DNA of 64,000 bases from Pedobacter chitinilyticus (GTDB lineage Bacteria > Bacteroidota > Bacteroidia > Sphingobacteriales > Sphingobacteriaceae), in contig NZ_QMHN01000002.1 of the NCBI RefSeq assembly GCF_003313385.1, forward strand, positions 506,603-570,602, read 5' to 3'. This document shows, in pieces, positions 54,148-63,967 of this stretch; within the stretch, counting starts at the first letter, position 1, and every line of letters begins with the position of its first letter. The notes under the pieces were generated by a model that was given only the letters and a program-made list of their open reading frames with translations, did not search any database and was not told the DNA's origin. Position numbers and translations under genes: made by a program.

Positions 54148-55884
54148 TTACCATCCCAGATTTTGCTTTAAAATTCCATTGCTTTTAAACACTTCTCTTC
54201 TTGGAATTGGATATAAATACATGTGGTCATCAAATTTCTTTTGGTAAATGTTGGGTAGCGTAATCACGTTGTAAGTAAAACTACCATTGGCGTTACGTAC
54301 GATATCCATTCCCTTTTGTGGTTGGTTCAACACTTCCTTTGCCTTTTTCCAGCGAATCAAATCGTACCATCTGAAATCTTCAAAGGCCAACTCCACAGCC
54401 CTTTCCCTCACAATGGCATCTCTTAACTGTGCTTGGGTTAAAGTAAGGGCCAAGTTTGGCATGCCTACCCTACTACGCACTTCGTTTACGTATTTACGAG
54501 CTTCTTCTTTGTTGGTGGCATTGTCACCACTTTCGTTAATGGCTTCGGCGTAGTTAAGCAGTACCTCTGCATATCTGAAGAATACGAAGTTGAACAATGC
54601 TCTTTGAGTGGCGTTTCTTACGTACACTTCGGGCCACATTTTACGGCAGTAATAACGGGTAGCCGAGTAAATAATATTGTTAGGACGAAAATCGGCGCCA
54701 TAGGTGTAGGTGTTGCTAGCAGCATTGTACTGCGACCACATGCCCATGTTTCGGCCTTGCCATGATACATTGTTGTACAAAATATTGGCATAAAAACGTG
54801 GGTCGCGGTTTTCGAAAGGCTTTTGCGCATCATATCCTGAACCAGCAGTAGTAATAGGTGCACTACTCACAATGGCGCCAGTGCCATCCGTTTTAACGGC
54901 TTCGTACATATCCACGTGATTTTGAGTAGGATTCATAGAACCTTGGGCGCCACCTGATCCTGGCGACATCACAAAATCTAATAAGAAACCATCAATCACA
55001 CGTGGTGGACGTATTTTGATCATGATGTATTCTGGCGAGGTAGACATATTCATGATGTCGTTGTAGGTAGCTTGCAGCGAGTATTTGTTCATGTCAATTA
55101 CTGCTTTGGCTGCCGCAGCGGCATTGGCCCATTTGGTTAAATCGTTAGTAGGGTTGTTTAATGGGCTGGCGGCGTACAACAATACCCTTGCTCTTAACGC
55201 CATTGCAGCACCTCTGGTAGCTCTGCCATAATTAGAAGCGTTGTAATCATCTGGCAAAGCATCTACCTGTACCGCTTTATCAAGATCGGTCATGATCAGG
55301 TCTACACATTCTTGATAGCTATTACGAGGGATATCGATGTTATCAAAAATGCTGGCTGGCTTATCATAAATAGGCACGCCACCAAAGCGTTTAATGAGTT
55401 CGAAATACAGAAATGCTCTGATGAAATACATTTCTCCAGTAATTCTTTGTGGCGTTTTGGCTTGTATTTGGGAATCGGTCCAAGGAATGCTATTCATTTT
55501 GGAAAGCATTACGTTGGCTATTCTAATGCCTGCGTACGATCGGTCCCAAATATCACCAATGTCATTTAACTGTGCCCCGCCACGTTCATAGTGATCGTGG
55601 AACAAACCTTGGTTTAAGGTACGTACCGAAACATCGGTGTTGCCCGAAACTGCTTCATCTGAAGCTTGAGCGGTAGTACCACGATGTGCATTAAACCTTG
55701 CATAGTCATCTATTAAATGGTTATAGGCGTTATCTGCATAGGCAATGGCCAAGGCTGGGTCTTTGAATACTTTTTCTTCATCTAAATCTGCCGAAGGTGT
55801 GCGATCTAGAAAATCCTTTTTACATGAGCTAAATACAAGAGCAACAAAAAGGAAAATAAAGGTATATATGTTTCTCATGTTCAT
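54148..55884 (-). CDS. SusD-family surface glycan-binding lipoprotein (first pair)
   Basis: A 578-aa lipoprotein (LFVALVFSSCKKDFLDRTP is signal and lipobox). SusD signatures are FIRAFLYFELIKRFGGVPIY, FFRYAEVLLNYAEAINESGD and ERAVELAFEDFRWYDLIRWK. It starts one base after the first SusC stop, a nearly overlapping arrangement, and ends at the start of the second SusC. It corresponds to the XusB position. Confidence 0.95.
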   Translation of the reverse strand: MNMRNIYTFIFLFVALVFSSCKKDFLDRTPSADLDEEKVFKDPALAIAYADNAYNHLIDDYARFNAHRGTTAQASDEAVSGNTDVSVRTLNQGLFHDHYERGGAQLNDIGDIWDRSYAGIRIANVMLSKMNSIPWTDSQIQAKTPQRITGEMYFIRAFLYFELIKRFGGVPIYDKPASIFDNIDIPRNSYQECVDLIMTDLDKAVQVDALPDDYNASNYGRATRGAAMALRARVLLYAASPLNNPTNDLTKWANAAAAAKAVIDMNKYSLQATYNDIMNMSTSPEYIMIKIRPPRVIDGFLLDFVMSPGSGGAQGSMNPTQNHVDMYEAVKTDGTGAIVSSAPITTAGSGYDAQKPFENRDPRFYANILYNNVSWQGRNMGMWSQYNAASNTYTYGADFRPNNIIYSATRYYCRKMWPEVYVRNATQRALFNFVFFRYAEVLLNYAEAINESGDNATNKEEARKYVNEVRSRVGMPNLALTLTQAQLRDAIVRERAVELAFEDFRWYDLIRWKKAKEVLNQPQKGMDIVRNANGSFTYNVITLPNIYQKKFDDHMYLYPIPRREVFKSNGILKQNLGW

Positions 55885-55885
55885 G

Positions 55886-58800
55886 TTATAATTGAATGTT
55901 TACACCTAGGTTGTATATCCTTGAAGTGGGATAGATAGATTGTTTTGAAAAATCAGCGTTACTGGTATTGATGTTCTCAGGATCTAGGTACATCTTGAAA
56001 CGAGTCCAAGTCGCCAAGTTTTGTCCTGTTAAAAAGATCCTCAACGATTGTATTTTGAGCGGTTGCAACCATTTAGCTGGCAAGGTGTACGAAATTTCGG
56101 CATTACGTAATTTGATGTAGGAAGCATCCTGCAAAATGAAATCGTTCAGCTGATAACTGATAAAAGTATTTCCTCGAGAGTGCAAGGCTGGCCAAGTAGC
56201 GGTTGCGGCCGTTTGTGGTGTCCAGCGATTCAACATAAACTCATACATCTGTTGTCCGTTATTCTGCTCTGTTAAAATTACATCGGAGCTTACATTGGTA
56301 ACGCCTTGAAACATCAAGGAAATTGAAAATCCTTTATAAGAAACACGTGGGGAAATACTGAAAATATATTCGGGCACTCTCGAATAACCAATGGCCGTAC
56401 GGTCGTCACTATTGATTCGTCCATCGCCATTAATATCTACATATTTTAAATCGCCAGGAATTGGTTTGCCCAGTTCATTGGGTACATAACTATCAATATC
56501 TTGTTGCGAAGTATAAAAACCGTTGGTGACATAGCCAAAGAACTGCCCCACTCTTTTGCCTTCTTGTTTTTGATAAGATGGTGCACCAATAGGTTCATCC
56601 CTGCTATTGATCTTATTGCGAGCGAAAGAAACCTGTGCATTTATGCCATAAATCAAATCGCCTTTTTGCTTGTTAAAATCTAGCTCTACTTCATAACCTT
56701 TATTATACACCTCACCTACGTTAAGTGCTGGATAACCTTGTCCCAAACTGGTCAAGCCTGAGTTTCTAGAAGTAAGAATATCCTTACGGGTTTCGTCAAA
56801 CAAATCGATATTTATAGATAAGGAGTTTTTGAAGAACTTGCTTTCTACCCCAATATTTCTTTTCAAACCTGTTTCCCAAGTAATTTCTGGGTTACCAATG
56901 CTGCTGTTGGGCAAATAAACTACTGGATAAGTTACCACACTGGTTGGATCGCCAAAGTGTACTGGCATTCCTGGACGGCTGTAAGCAGGGGTTGACGCCG
57001 TAAAGCCTGCTGCATTGCGCAAGTAACTGGTAATATAAAGGAAACGTTGTCCAATTTCGTCGCTACCTACCAAACCGTAGCTTCCACGGATTTTTAAATA
57101 GTTGATCCACTTTGCGCCTTTCATGAATTCCTCGTTGCTAAGGGTCCAGCCTGCCGAAACTGCGGGGAAGAAACCATACTTTAAGCCTACTGGAAAGTTT
57201 TCCGAACCGTTGTAAGCCGCATTAAACTCTGCGAAGTATTTATCTGAATAGTTGTAGGTAACACGGGTAACCACACCTTGCGAAGCCCTAGGCGGGGCGG
57301 TGGTCGCTGTAGATCCTTGTACATTGATCAACTGGCGGGTTCCCAAAATTAGGCCTGTAATATTGTGTTTGGCAAAACTTCTATTATAGTTAAAACCTGC
57401 CTGTAAATTAGTGTGTATGGTACCACCGTTTTCACTCACTAAACCACTTAACGGTTCATCACGAGGTCTGTCACCTGCAATGGTTACTTCTTTCGTATCT
57501 CTGTCAATTACATAGGCTGCCCAACTGGCATTACGACGGGTAGTGTTTTCGAAATAAGAATCGTAACCTAAATTGGCTTTAAAGGATAGTCCTTTTACCA
57601 ATTTGCCTAAGTTATAGTTGACATTGAAGGTACTTTGCACGTTGTTGAAATCATCATAACGAGTTCCCCAGCGGGTTAACACACCAAGTGGATTCCAGAT
57701 GTTGGTACCCACACTTGGGTTTTGGGCCAAGCGTCCGTCAGGCAAAGTAACTGGATAAGCAAAAGCAGGTACCTGTAAAATACGGGAAATCATTGCCTCT
57801 ACATTATCGTAAGAAAAAGAACCAGTACCAGAGCGTAAACCGCTGGGCTGGTAACGCTTTTGTAGACGACCACCCAACTTAATGCCTACTTCTAAATCTT
57901 CGGTAAGCTTGATGTCTAAGTTGGACCTAAAGTTATAACGATTGTAGTTAGGCACCGAATTGATTTGGTACGGAGAGTCGAATTCCTTGAAAATACCATC
58001 TTCGAAAAGATAACCCACGGAAGCAAAATACTTGATGATTTTGGTCCCGCCACTCACGTTGACATTGTGTTGGGTTTGCGGATAAGATTTTCGGGTAACG
58101 TAATCAAACCAATTAATATTTGGATAGCCAATAGGATCTGATCCATCTTTGAATTTTTGTAATGCGGCATCGCTCCAGGTCACGCTTTCAAAACCATCGT
58201 TTCTGTTGGCTTCATTAATTAAGTAGGCGTTGGTATACGCATCTAATGCTTTCGGAATACCTGTATAACTTTGGATACTGGCGTTACCACTGTAACTGAT
58301 TTTTGGTTTACCTTCTTTACCTGATTTAGTGGTCACAATAATGACCCCGTTAGCTCCCCTAATTCCAAAGGTTGCGGTTGAAGAAGCATCTTTAAGAACA
58401 TTAATTGTTTCTATTTCATTGGGATCAATATCACCAAAGTCTGGGCGCTCTATTCCATCAACCACTACTATAGCGCCCGAACCGTTATAGGTAGCCAAAC
58501 CTCTGATATTGATAACCGAACTGTTAGAGCCTGGCTGCCCGCTACGTTGCACCGCACCTAAACCTGGGGTTCTACCTATTAAGCTATTGGTAACATTGGA
58601 GGTTGGCGATTGCAAGATTTCTTTACTACTAATGGTACTGATGGCTCCTGTTAAGGTCGATTTCTTTTGTGTACCATACCCCACTACCACCACTTCATTT
58701 AAATTGGTATTGTCTTCTTTTAAGGATACATTCTGCACATTATTGCCTGGTGCTACACTAATTTCCTGTGCTACAAAGCCAATAAAACTATAGACTAATA

Positions 58801-59023
58801 TTACAGGTGTTGACGGTACAGAGATGGCATATTTACCATCACTATCACTCACAGCAGTGGTGCCACCTATCTTAAGTTTAATGGAAGCGCCAGGTATTGG
58901 TAAGCCCTGATTGTCTTTAACCACTCCTGTAACGGTTCGGTTTTGGGCATAAAGCATGCTACTAAATGTTGACAATAGCAGCAGCAACAATGTCTTTTTT
59001 AAGTGGCTGGCTATTGGGCGCAT
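55886..59023 (-). CDS. SusC-family TonB-dependent transporter (first pair)
   Basis: Outer-membrane importer, 1045 aa from the ATG at 59023 (MRPIASHLKKTLLLLLLSTF is the signal peptide; the ATG at 59068 adds 15 residues before it). Domains: a carboxypeptidase-regulatory-like domain (TVTGVVKDNQGLPIPGASI), the SusC motif NEVVVVGYGTQKKSTLTGAI, a plug (GRTPGLGAVQRSGQPG; LKDASSTATFGIRGANGVII), and a long barrel ending YNLGVNIQL. It is the first gene of the tandem SusC-SusD-SusC-SusD set, so it corresponds to XusA. The promoter region is 59024-59579, but I could not identify boxes. Confidence 0.95.
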   Translation of the reverse strand: MRPIASHLKKTLLLLLLSTFSSMLYAQNRTVTGVVKDNQGLPIPGASIKLKIGGTTAVSDSDGKYAISVPSTPVILVYSFIGFVAQEISVAPGNNVQNVSLKEDNTNLNEVVVVGYGTQKKSTLTGAISTISSKEILQSPTSNVTNSLIGRTPGLGAVQRSGQPGSNSSVINIRGLATYNGSGAIVVVDGIERPDFGDIDPNEIETINVLKDASSTATFGIRGANGVIIVTTKSGKEGKPKISYSGNASIQSYTGIPKALDAYTNAYLINEANRNDGFESVTWSDAALQKFKDGSDPIGYPNINWFDYVTRKSYPQTQHNVNVSGGTKIIKYFASVGYLFEDGIFKEFDSPYQINSVPNYNRYNFRSNLDIKLTEDLEVGIKLGGRLQKRYQPSGLRSGTGSFSYDNVEAMISRILQVPAFAYPVTLPDGRLAQNPSVGTNIWNPLGVLTRWGTRYDDFNNVQSTFNVNYNLGKLVKGLSFKANLGYDSYFENTTRRNASWAAYVIDRDTKEVTIAGDRPRDEPLSGLVSENGGTIHTNLQAGFNYNRSFAKHNITGLILGTRQLINVQGSTATTAPPRASQGVVTRVTYNYSDKYFAEFNAAYNGSENFPVGLKYGFFPAVSAGWTLSNEEFMKGAKWINYLKIRGSYGLVGSDEIGQRFLYITSYLRNAAGFTASTPAYSRPGMPVHFGDPTSVVTYPVVYLPNSSIGNPEITWETGLKRNIGVESKFFKNSLSINIDLFDETRKDILTSRNSGLTSLGQGYPALNVGEVYNKGYEVELDFNKQKGDLIYGINAQVSFARNKINSRDEPIGAPSYQKQEGKRVGQFFGYVTNGFYTSQQDIDSYVPNELGKPIPGDLKYVDINGDGRINSDDRTAIGYSRVPEYIFSISPRVSYKGFSISLMFQGVTNVSSDVILTEQNNGQQMYEFMLNRWTPQTAATATWPALHSRGNTFISYQLNDFILQDASYIKLRNAEISYTLPAKWLQPLKIQSLRIFLTGQNLATWTRFKMYLDPENINTSNADFSKQSIYPTSRIYNLGVNIQL

Positions 59024-59579
59024 GGTACGCTTCGAATAAAAACTAAAACTTTTGTAAAGTAGTATCATTCAATTAGGTTAAATATTGGTTGATTTATAAT
59101 ATAGTAACCGCCGCAAATAGTTTGCAGTAGTGGCTATTCATTGGATTATAAGAAAGCTGTAATGGATTATCCTTTGTTGAATAAAGGAAAGGATCAGGTA
59201 GTTTACCCCGCATTTGGTTCAGTAGTGGTATCATCATACAATATTTGGTTATAGCAAAGATGTTTGAACGAAAGGAAATTGTAAGGGTAAAATCTTCCTT
59301 ATTTAGGGGTAAATTTGGTTTTAATAATGGTTAATGATGATTTTTTAAGGATTAATTAACGAATGTGATGACGTGCTAATTTAATGATTTATAGAAGTAC
59401 GGATAAGCTTGGGGATCCTTCGCTGCGCTCCGGATGACAAAGCAAGCAACCAGCGGGTAAGAACCATGATAAATGACCAATTATTACAATGGACTGATGA
59501 GCCGACAACTAATACTAATTCCTAGCTACTAATTCCTAACTACTAACTCCTAACCACTAGCTAAACTAACCACTAGTAA
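59024..59579. other. Intergenic region between the hybrid sensor and the first SusC
   Basis: About 550 bp without a gene. It should hold the regulated promoter of the xylan locus, but no TAnnTTTG box in minus orientation is clear. 59411-59439 is a single arm of the GTCATCCTGAACG repeat family (GGGATCCTTCGCTGCG, CGGATGAC), and 59505-59600 is a CCTAATT/ACTAACTCC tract of the kind also seen at 2491-2611. Confidence 0.6.
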
Positions 59580-59600
59580 CTAACTCCTAATCCCTAATTT
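59505..59600. repeat. CCTAATT/ACTAACTCC repeat tract abutting the HTCS stop
   Basis: Degenerate units such as ACTAATTCCTAGCTACT, CTAACTCCTAACCACTAGC and CTAATCCCTAATT follow one another. The tract includes the last codons of the HTCS gene (KLGIRS and stop). On the minus strand it reads TAGTTAG-like and holds stop codons in all frames. Confidence 0.65.
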
Positions 59601-62600
59601 CGCAGCTATATACTCCGACGGGGACATATCGTATTGCTTTTTAAATTCCTTACTAAAATATTTGCGATCATTAAAGCCTACGGCGAAGGCAATATCTGAA
59701 ATGCTCATCTGATTTTTCTCCAATAAATAAGCGGCTTGTTTCAAGCGAACGGTCTTGATCAAATCAGCTACAGATAGGTTAGTGATGGCTTGTACCTTTT
59801 TATAGAGCACCGTTTTGCTCATGCCAATTGCCTGTGTTAAGGCGGTTACATCAAAGTCGGTATTGTCAAGGTTTTCTTCAATGATCTTCATCAACTTCAC
59901 CAAAAATTTATCATCAGCAGTTTCAATTTGAACAGGTGCAGGGTTTAATAAAATATCCCTTACAAATTTTTGCCGAGTAGCTTCTTTTGTAGCTAGGATG
60001 TTCTTGATGTTCAGCGCCAAAATTTGGATACTGAAAGGCTTGGTAATGTAGGCGTCGGCACCTTTTTCGTAGCCGTTGATCTGATGAATATAGGCCGCAC
60101 GAGCGGTGAGTAAAATAACTGGGATGTGATTTACCCGTTCATCTGTTTTGAGATGTCTACAAAATTCCAATCCATCCATTTCAGGCATCATTACATCGCT
60201 AATCACCAAATCGGGAAGTTGCGCTATGGCTTTTTCCAATCCTTCTACTCCATTAGCTGCTTCTAAAATGTGATATTGTTGTTGGAACGATTCTTTAATA
60301 AAGTTACGCAGCTCTAGGTTATCTTCAATTACCAACAAGGTATAAGCTTGCCCCCCTACCTCCAATGCTGGTGTAGCAATCACTTCGTTGGCTGCAGATT
60401 GCAAATAGTAGTGAACAGGATTGTCACTGTTCATATACTCTGGAATAATAGCTTGTTGATCTAAATGGGCATTACCTAATGGTAAAGTCACCGTAAATGT
60501 CGTTTTTCGGTTAGCCTCATCAGCGATATCGCTACTTACTTCGATAGTACCTTGGTGCAGTTCTACAATATTTTTAGAGAGAGCCAGTCCAATACCGTAA
60601 CCACTATTAGAAACTTCTTCATTATATACTTGAAAGAATTTGGTAAATAACTGGCAGATATTCTTTTCAGAGATCCCCTTTCCGTTATCTATAACCTTTA
60701 ACACTGCCTTTTCTCCACGTTGTTCTATAGCGACTATAATTTTCCCCTTTTCTGGGGTGAACTTAAAGGCATTAGAAAGCAAGTTAAATACCACCTTTTC
60801 CAAATGATCCTTATCAAAAAACACCTCTAACTTTTCTACGTTGCTTTCAAATTGATAAATGATTTGTTTATCCTGTGCCAAGCTTTGGAAAGAAAGGTAA
60901 ATCTCCTCTACAAATTGCACCATATTACAAGCAGAAAAAGACAACTTCATGTGGCCACTTTCTGCCTTTCTAAAGTCCATCAGTTCAGTCACCAATCGCA
61001 TTAGCCTGCTGGCGTTATGCTGCACCTGTGCCAACTGCTTGTGTAAGGTGACATTGAGTGTTGAACTGTTCAGCATTTTCTCCAACGGACCTAATATCAA
61101 GGTTAAAGGTGTTCTGATCTCGTGCGAAATATTAGTAAAGAAATCAATCTTCATCTGGTGCAGTTCCTCTTGTCGTTCTTTTTCCAAATGTTCGAGGTAT
61201 AATTCCCTTTTAAGCTTTGCACGATTCTTTTGAAACTGATAAATAGTGGCTGCTATGTAATAAAGAATGGCACCATAAATTAAAAATGCCCACCAGGTTT
61301 GCCACCATGGCGGTAACACGGTAATGGCCAAGGTAATGGGTTCTGTATTCCACAAACCGTCGTTATTGGCTGCCATTACCTTAAAAGTATAATTTCCTGG
61401 ACTTAAGTTGGTGTAATTGGCCTCACGTTGCGTGCCCGAGTAGTGCCAATCATCACCTCTAATGCCTTCCATTTTATAGGCATATTGGTTCTTTTCTGGA
61501 TTGATAAAGTTTAATGCTGCAAATTTGATAGTGATATAACCTTCATCGTATTTAAGTTCAATATGATCAGAGAAAGTCACCGATTTTTTCAACGGCGAAC
61601 CCGTCGAATCAACAAGCACAGGTTTATTCCTCACTAAAAAATCAGTAAAGGCTACTTGAGGTTTGATCTTATTTTTAATGAGTTGATTGGGGAAAAAAGA
61701 TGTTAGGCCATTAATGCCGCCAAAAAGCAACTCACCGCTCTTTAACTTTAAACCTGCATTGGTTTGAAATTGGTTACTTGCCAGCCCATCGTCGGCATTG
61801 TAGTGCGTTACCTCTACGTTTTTAGCATTAAATGGAAGTTGAAAATTCTTAAAACGGAGTTGGTATAAACCATTATCTGTACTTAACCATATATTTCCCT
61901 GCTGATCTTCCACAATGGCATGCACCACTTCATCCGTAAGGTTTTCCTGCTCATTCAGTGCATAAAACTTTTGGGTATCGGGATTGTAATAGTTCAAACC
62001 GCCACCATCAGTACCTATCCATACCCTATTCTTCGAATCTTTAAAGAGCGTAATGATACTATTGTTGCTCAGTGTATTGGGTTGGTTTCGCTTTACAAAC
62101 CGCTTAAAGCTATCCGTTTTTCTATCGTAGTAGTTAAGACCGTTTTGCGTTCCAATGTAAAGGTTGTTTTGGTTATCCTTAATTAAGGCGACCACAAAAT
62201 TATCGCTAATACTTGCCTTGTCTTTTGGCGAGTGCACAAAGGTGCGATAGGAGCCATCAGATCGCAAGTAGCGCAGGCCACCACCGTTAGTACCTACCCA
62301 AACCCCTTCCTTCTCTGGAATGATGGAATTGATGAGGTTTTCGCTGAACTTCCCTTGGGTAACGGCAAATTTAAAAAAGCGGATCTTCTTAGTTTCCTTG
62401 TTAAAATGGCACAAACCGTCTAAAGTACCTACCCACAAATTACCGTATGCATCTTCGGCCAACGATTTTACTCCATTACGGGTTTGTTTCTGGTCATTTC
62501 TAATATCATAGTAGCGATAAGCGCCTGTATTTCTATTGAGGTAATTAATTCCTCCACCGTAAGTGCCAATCCAAAGGCCACCGTTTTTATCTTCGGAAAT

Positions 62601-63719
62601 AGCGTTGACTACCAAATGAGATAAGCCCATCCTATCGCCAATACGCTCGCCAATATTTCCAAAGTTGGAATTGGAAGGATAATATACGTTTAAGCCCCCT
62701 GCAAAGGTGCCGATCCAAATGCCCGAAGCATTGTCGTGCATAAAACTCCAAATGGTGTTATCACTTAAGCTATTTGGATTCAGTGCACTATGCGTATGAT
62801 TGCTAAAATGTTGTGTATTGGTATTGAATATGCTTAAACCATTGCGGGTGCCTATCCAAATCTGGCGTTGATCATATACATAAATATCCCTGATCCAGTT
62901 GGAAAGAATGCTTTTACCGTCACTTTCCTCGTGCTTAAAGCTACGCAGTTGGTCTGTTTTGGGCTCATATCTAAATAAACCCGAGGTTTCGGAACCAAAC
63001 CATAAATTACCTGACTGATCTTGCTTAATGACAATGATCTTGGCAGCCATCAACTCTTTGGAACTGGCAATGCCTTTAGGCAGCGGAATTAATCTTTTTC
63101 TTTGAGGATCAAATACCTTAACCCCATTTTTTGAACCCACCCATATCCTTTTAGCATTATCCTGAAACATGATAAAGGTAACGGCACTGTATAAGCTGTT
63201 AATGGTGGTGTCCTTAAGACCTACTACTTCTTTCAACACCCATTTTTGTGTATCTACCAGCTTAATACCATCAAAAGTTGCTGCCCAAGCGTTACGATAA
63301 CTATCTATTAAAATAGAAGAAATATAGTTCCTTCCGCCCTTTACATCCCTAATGTCTACCCTTTTAAACACTTCCGTTGCGGGATTGTAAATGTTCAATC
63401 CGTTAGAGGTCGCTATCCAAAGTTGCCCATCTTTATTTTCGACAATGGCATTAACTCTATTGTTGCTAATGCTTTTTGGTTGATGATTGTCGTGCTTAAA
63501 TGTACGGAAAGTATAACCATCGTAACGGGTGAGGCCTTTCCAACTGCCTAGCCAAATAAAGCCCTTACTATCCTTTACAATCGTAGCAATAGGGCTCTGT
63601 GCCAATCCTTCTTTAAACGACAGGTGGTTAAATTTGATGGATTCTTGCTGCGCTTTTACGCTAGTAAGGGCACAAAACAACCATCCAAAAAGGGCAAATA
63701 TGGTAACTCTAGATATCAA
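59580..63719 (-). CDS. Hybrid two-component system sensor/regulator of the xylan locus (HTCS)
   Basis: A 1379-aa single-chain sensor, kinase and transcription factor. Layout: a signal segment (1-23); periplasmic two-component regulator propeller repeats to about 720 (KGFIWLGSWKGLTRYDG, GQLWIATSNGLNIYN and more, about 14 blades); a Y_Y_Y domain; a membrane helix at about 805-828; a HisKA domain with His866 (FFTNISHEIRTPLTLI); an ATPase domain (NLLSNAFKFTPEKG, DNGKGISEKN, GYGIGLALSKN); a receiver at about 1126-1240 with Asp in VISDVMMPEMDG; and an AraC-type HTH at about 1275-1375 (ISDIAFAVGFNDRKYFSKEFKK). It should sense a xylan oligosaccharide in the periplasm and activate the genes downstream. 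The final residues and stop lie in a CTAATCCCTAATT repeat. Confidence 0.95.
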   Translation of the reverse strand: MISRVTIFALFGWLFCALTSVKAQQESIKFNHLSFKEGLAQSPIATIVKDSKGFIWLGSWKGLTRYDGYTFRTFKHDNHQPKSISNNRVNAIVENKDGQLWIATSNGLNIYNPATEVFKRVDIRDVKGGRNYISSILIDSYRNAWAATFDGIKLVDTQKWVLKEVVGLKDTTINSLYSAVTFIMFQDNAKRIWVGSKNGVKVFDPQRKRLIPLPKGIASSKELMAAKIIVIKQDQSGNLWFGSETSGLFRYEPKTDQLRSFKHEESDGKSILSNWIRDIYVYDQRQIWIGTRNGLSIFNTNTQHFSNHTHSALNPNSLSDNTIWSFMHDNASGIWIGTFAGGLNVYYPSNSNFGNIGERIGDRMGLSHLVVNAISEDKNGGLWIGTYGGGINYLNRNTGAYRYYDIRNDQKQTRNGVKSLAEDAYGNLWVGTLDGLCHFNKETKKIRFFKFAVTQGKFSENLINSIIPEKEGVWVGTNGGGLRYLRSDGSYRTFVHSPKDKASISDNFVVALIKDNQNNLYIGTQNGLNYYDRKTDSFKRFVKRNQPNTLSNNSIITLFKDSKNRVWIGTDGGGLNYYNPDTQKFYALNEQENLTDEVVHAIVEDQQGNIWLSTDNGLYQLRFKNFQLPFNAKNVEVTHYNADDGLASNQFQTNAGLKLKSGELLFGGINGLTSFFPNQLIKNKIKPQVAFTDFLVRNKPVLVDSTGSPLKKSVTFSDHIELKYDEGYITIKFAALNFINPEKNQYAYKMEGIRGDDWHYSGTQREANYTNLSPGNYTFKVMAANNDGLWNTEPITLAITVLPPWWQTWWAFLIYGAILYYIAATIYQFQKNRAKLKRELYLEHLEKERQEELHQMKIDFFTNISHEIRTPLTLILGPLEKMLNSSTLNVTLHKQLAQVQHNASRLMRLVTELMDFRKAESGHMKLSFSACNMVQFVEEIYLSFQSLAQDKQIIYQFESNVEKLEVFFDKDHLEKVVFNLLSNAFKFTPEKGKIIVAIEQRGEKAVLKVIDNGKGISEKNICQLFTKFFQVYNEEVSNSGYGIGLALSKNIVELHQGTIEVSSDIADEANRKTTFTVTLPLGNAHLDQQAIIPEYMNSDNPVHYYLQSAANEVIATPALEVGGQAYTLLVIEDNLELRNFIKESFQQQYHILEAANGVEGLEKAIAQLPDLVISDVMMPEMDGLEFCRHLKTDERVNHIPVILLTARAAYIHQINGYEKGADAYITKPFSIQILALNIKNILATKEATRQKFVRDILLNPAPVQIETADDKFLVKLMKIIEENLDNTDFDVTALTQAIGMSKTVLYKKVQAITNLSVADLIKTVRLKQAAYLLEKNQMSISDIAFAVGFNDRKYFSKEFKKQYDMSPSEYIAAKLGIRS

Positions 63720-63834
63720 CAGGAAAGTGGTTAGCTGTTGTAAAGATATTTATTCCTTTGATAATCACCCAATGTTTGGTTAATTCGACAACGCACTGGT
63801 TAGTTCATTTGATAATGTCGCCAAGAAGACCTAC

Positions 63835-63967
63835 AGACTTACGACGTTTAACTGCATTTATATTTTATTTTTAAGGTGAAGCTAAAGGCTTCGCTGTTTA
63901 AAAACTTTGCAAGTCTTAAAACCACCCTAACACAAAAACCACGTAGGTTTTGAAAATCTACGAGGTT
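63835..63967. repeat. Two hairpin repeats at the right window edge (AGACTTACGA and CTACG families)
   Basis: AGACTTACGACGTTT at 63835-63849 and AAACTTTGCAAGTCT at 63902-63916 are inverted with two mismatches and a 52-bp spacer; this is the family of the tight hairpin at 37423-37455. AACCACGTAGGTTTT and AAATCTACGAGGTT at about 63938-63967 form a second hairpin. The rest of 63720-64000 has no gene; a further feature may begin beyond the edge. Confidence 0.6.

Noticed and set aside
54107..54154. Longer start for the second SusC overlapping the SusD stop
   Set aside because: The longer form puts 16 charged residues before a clean signal peptide; the start at 54106 is more likely, although coupling from 54154 cannot be excluded.
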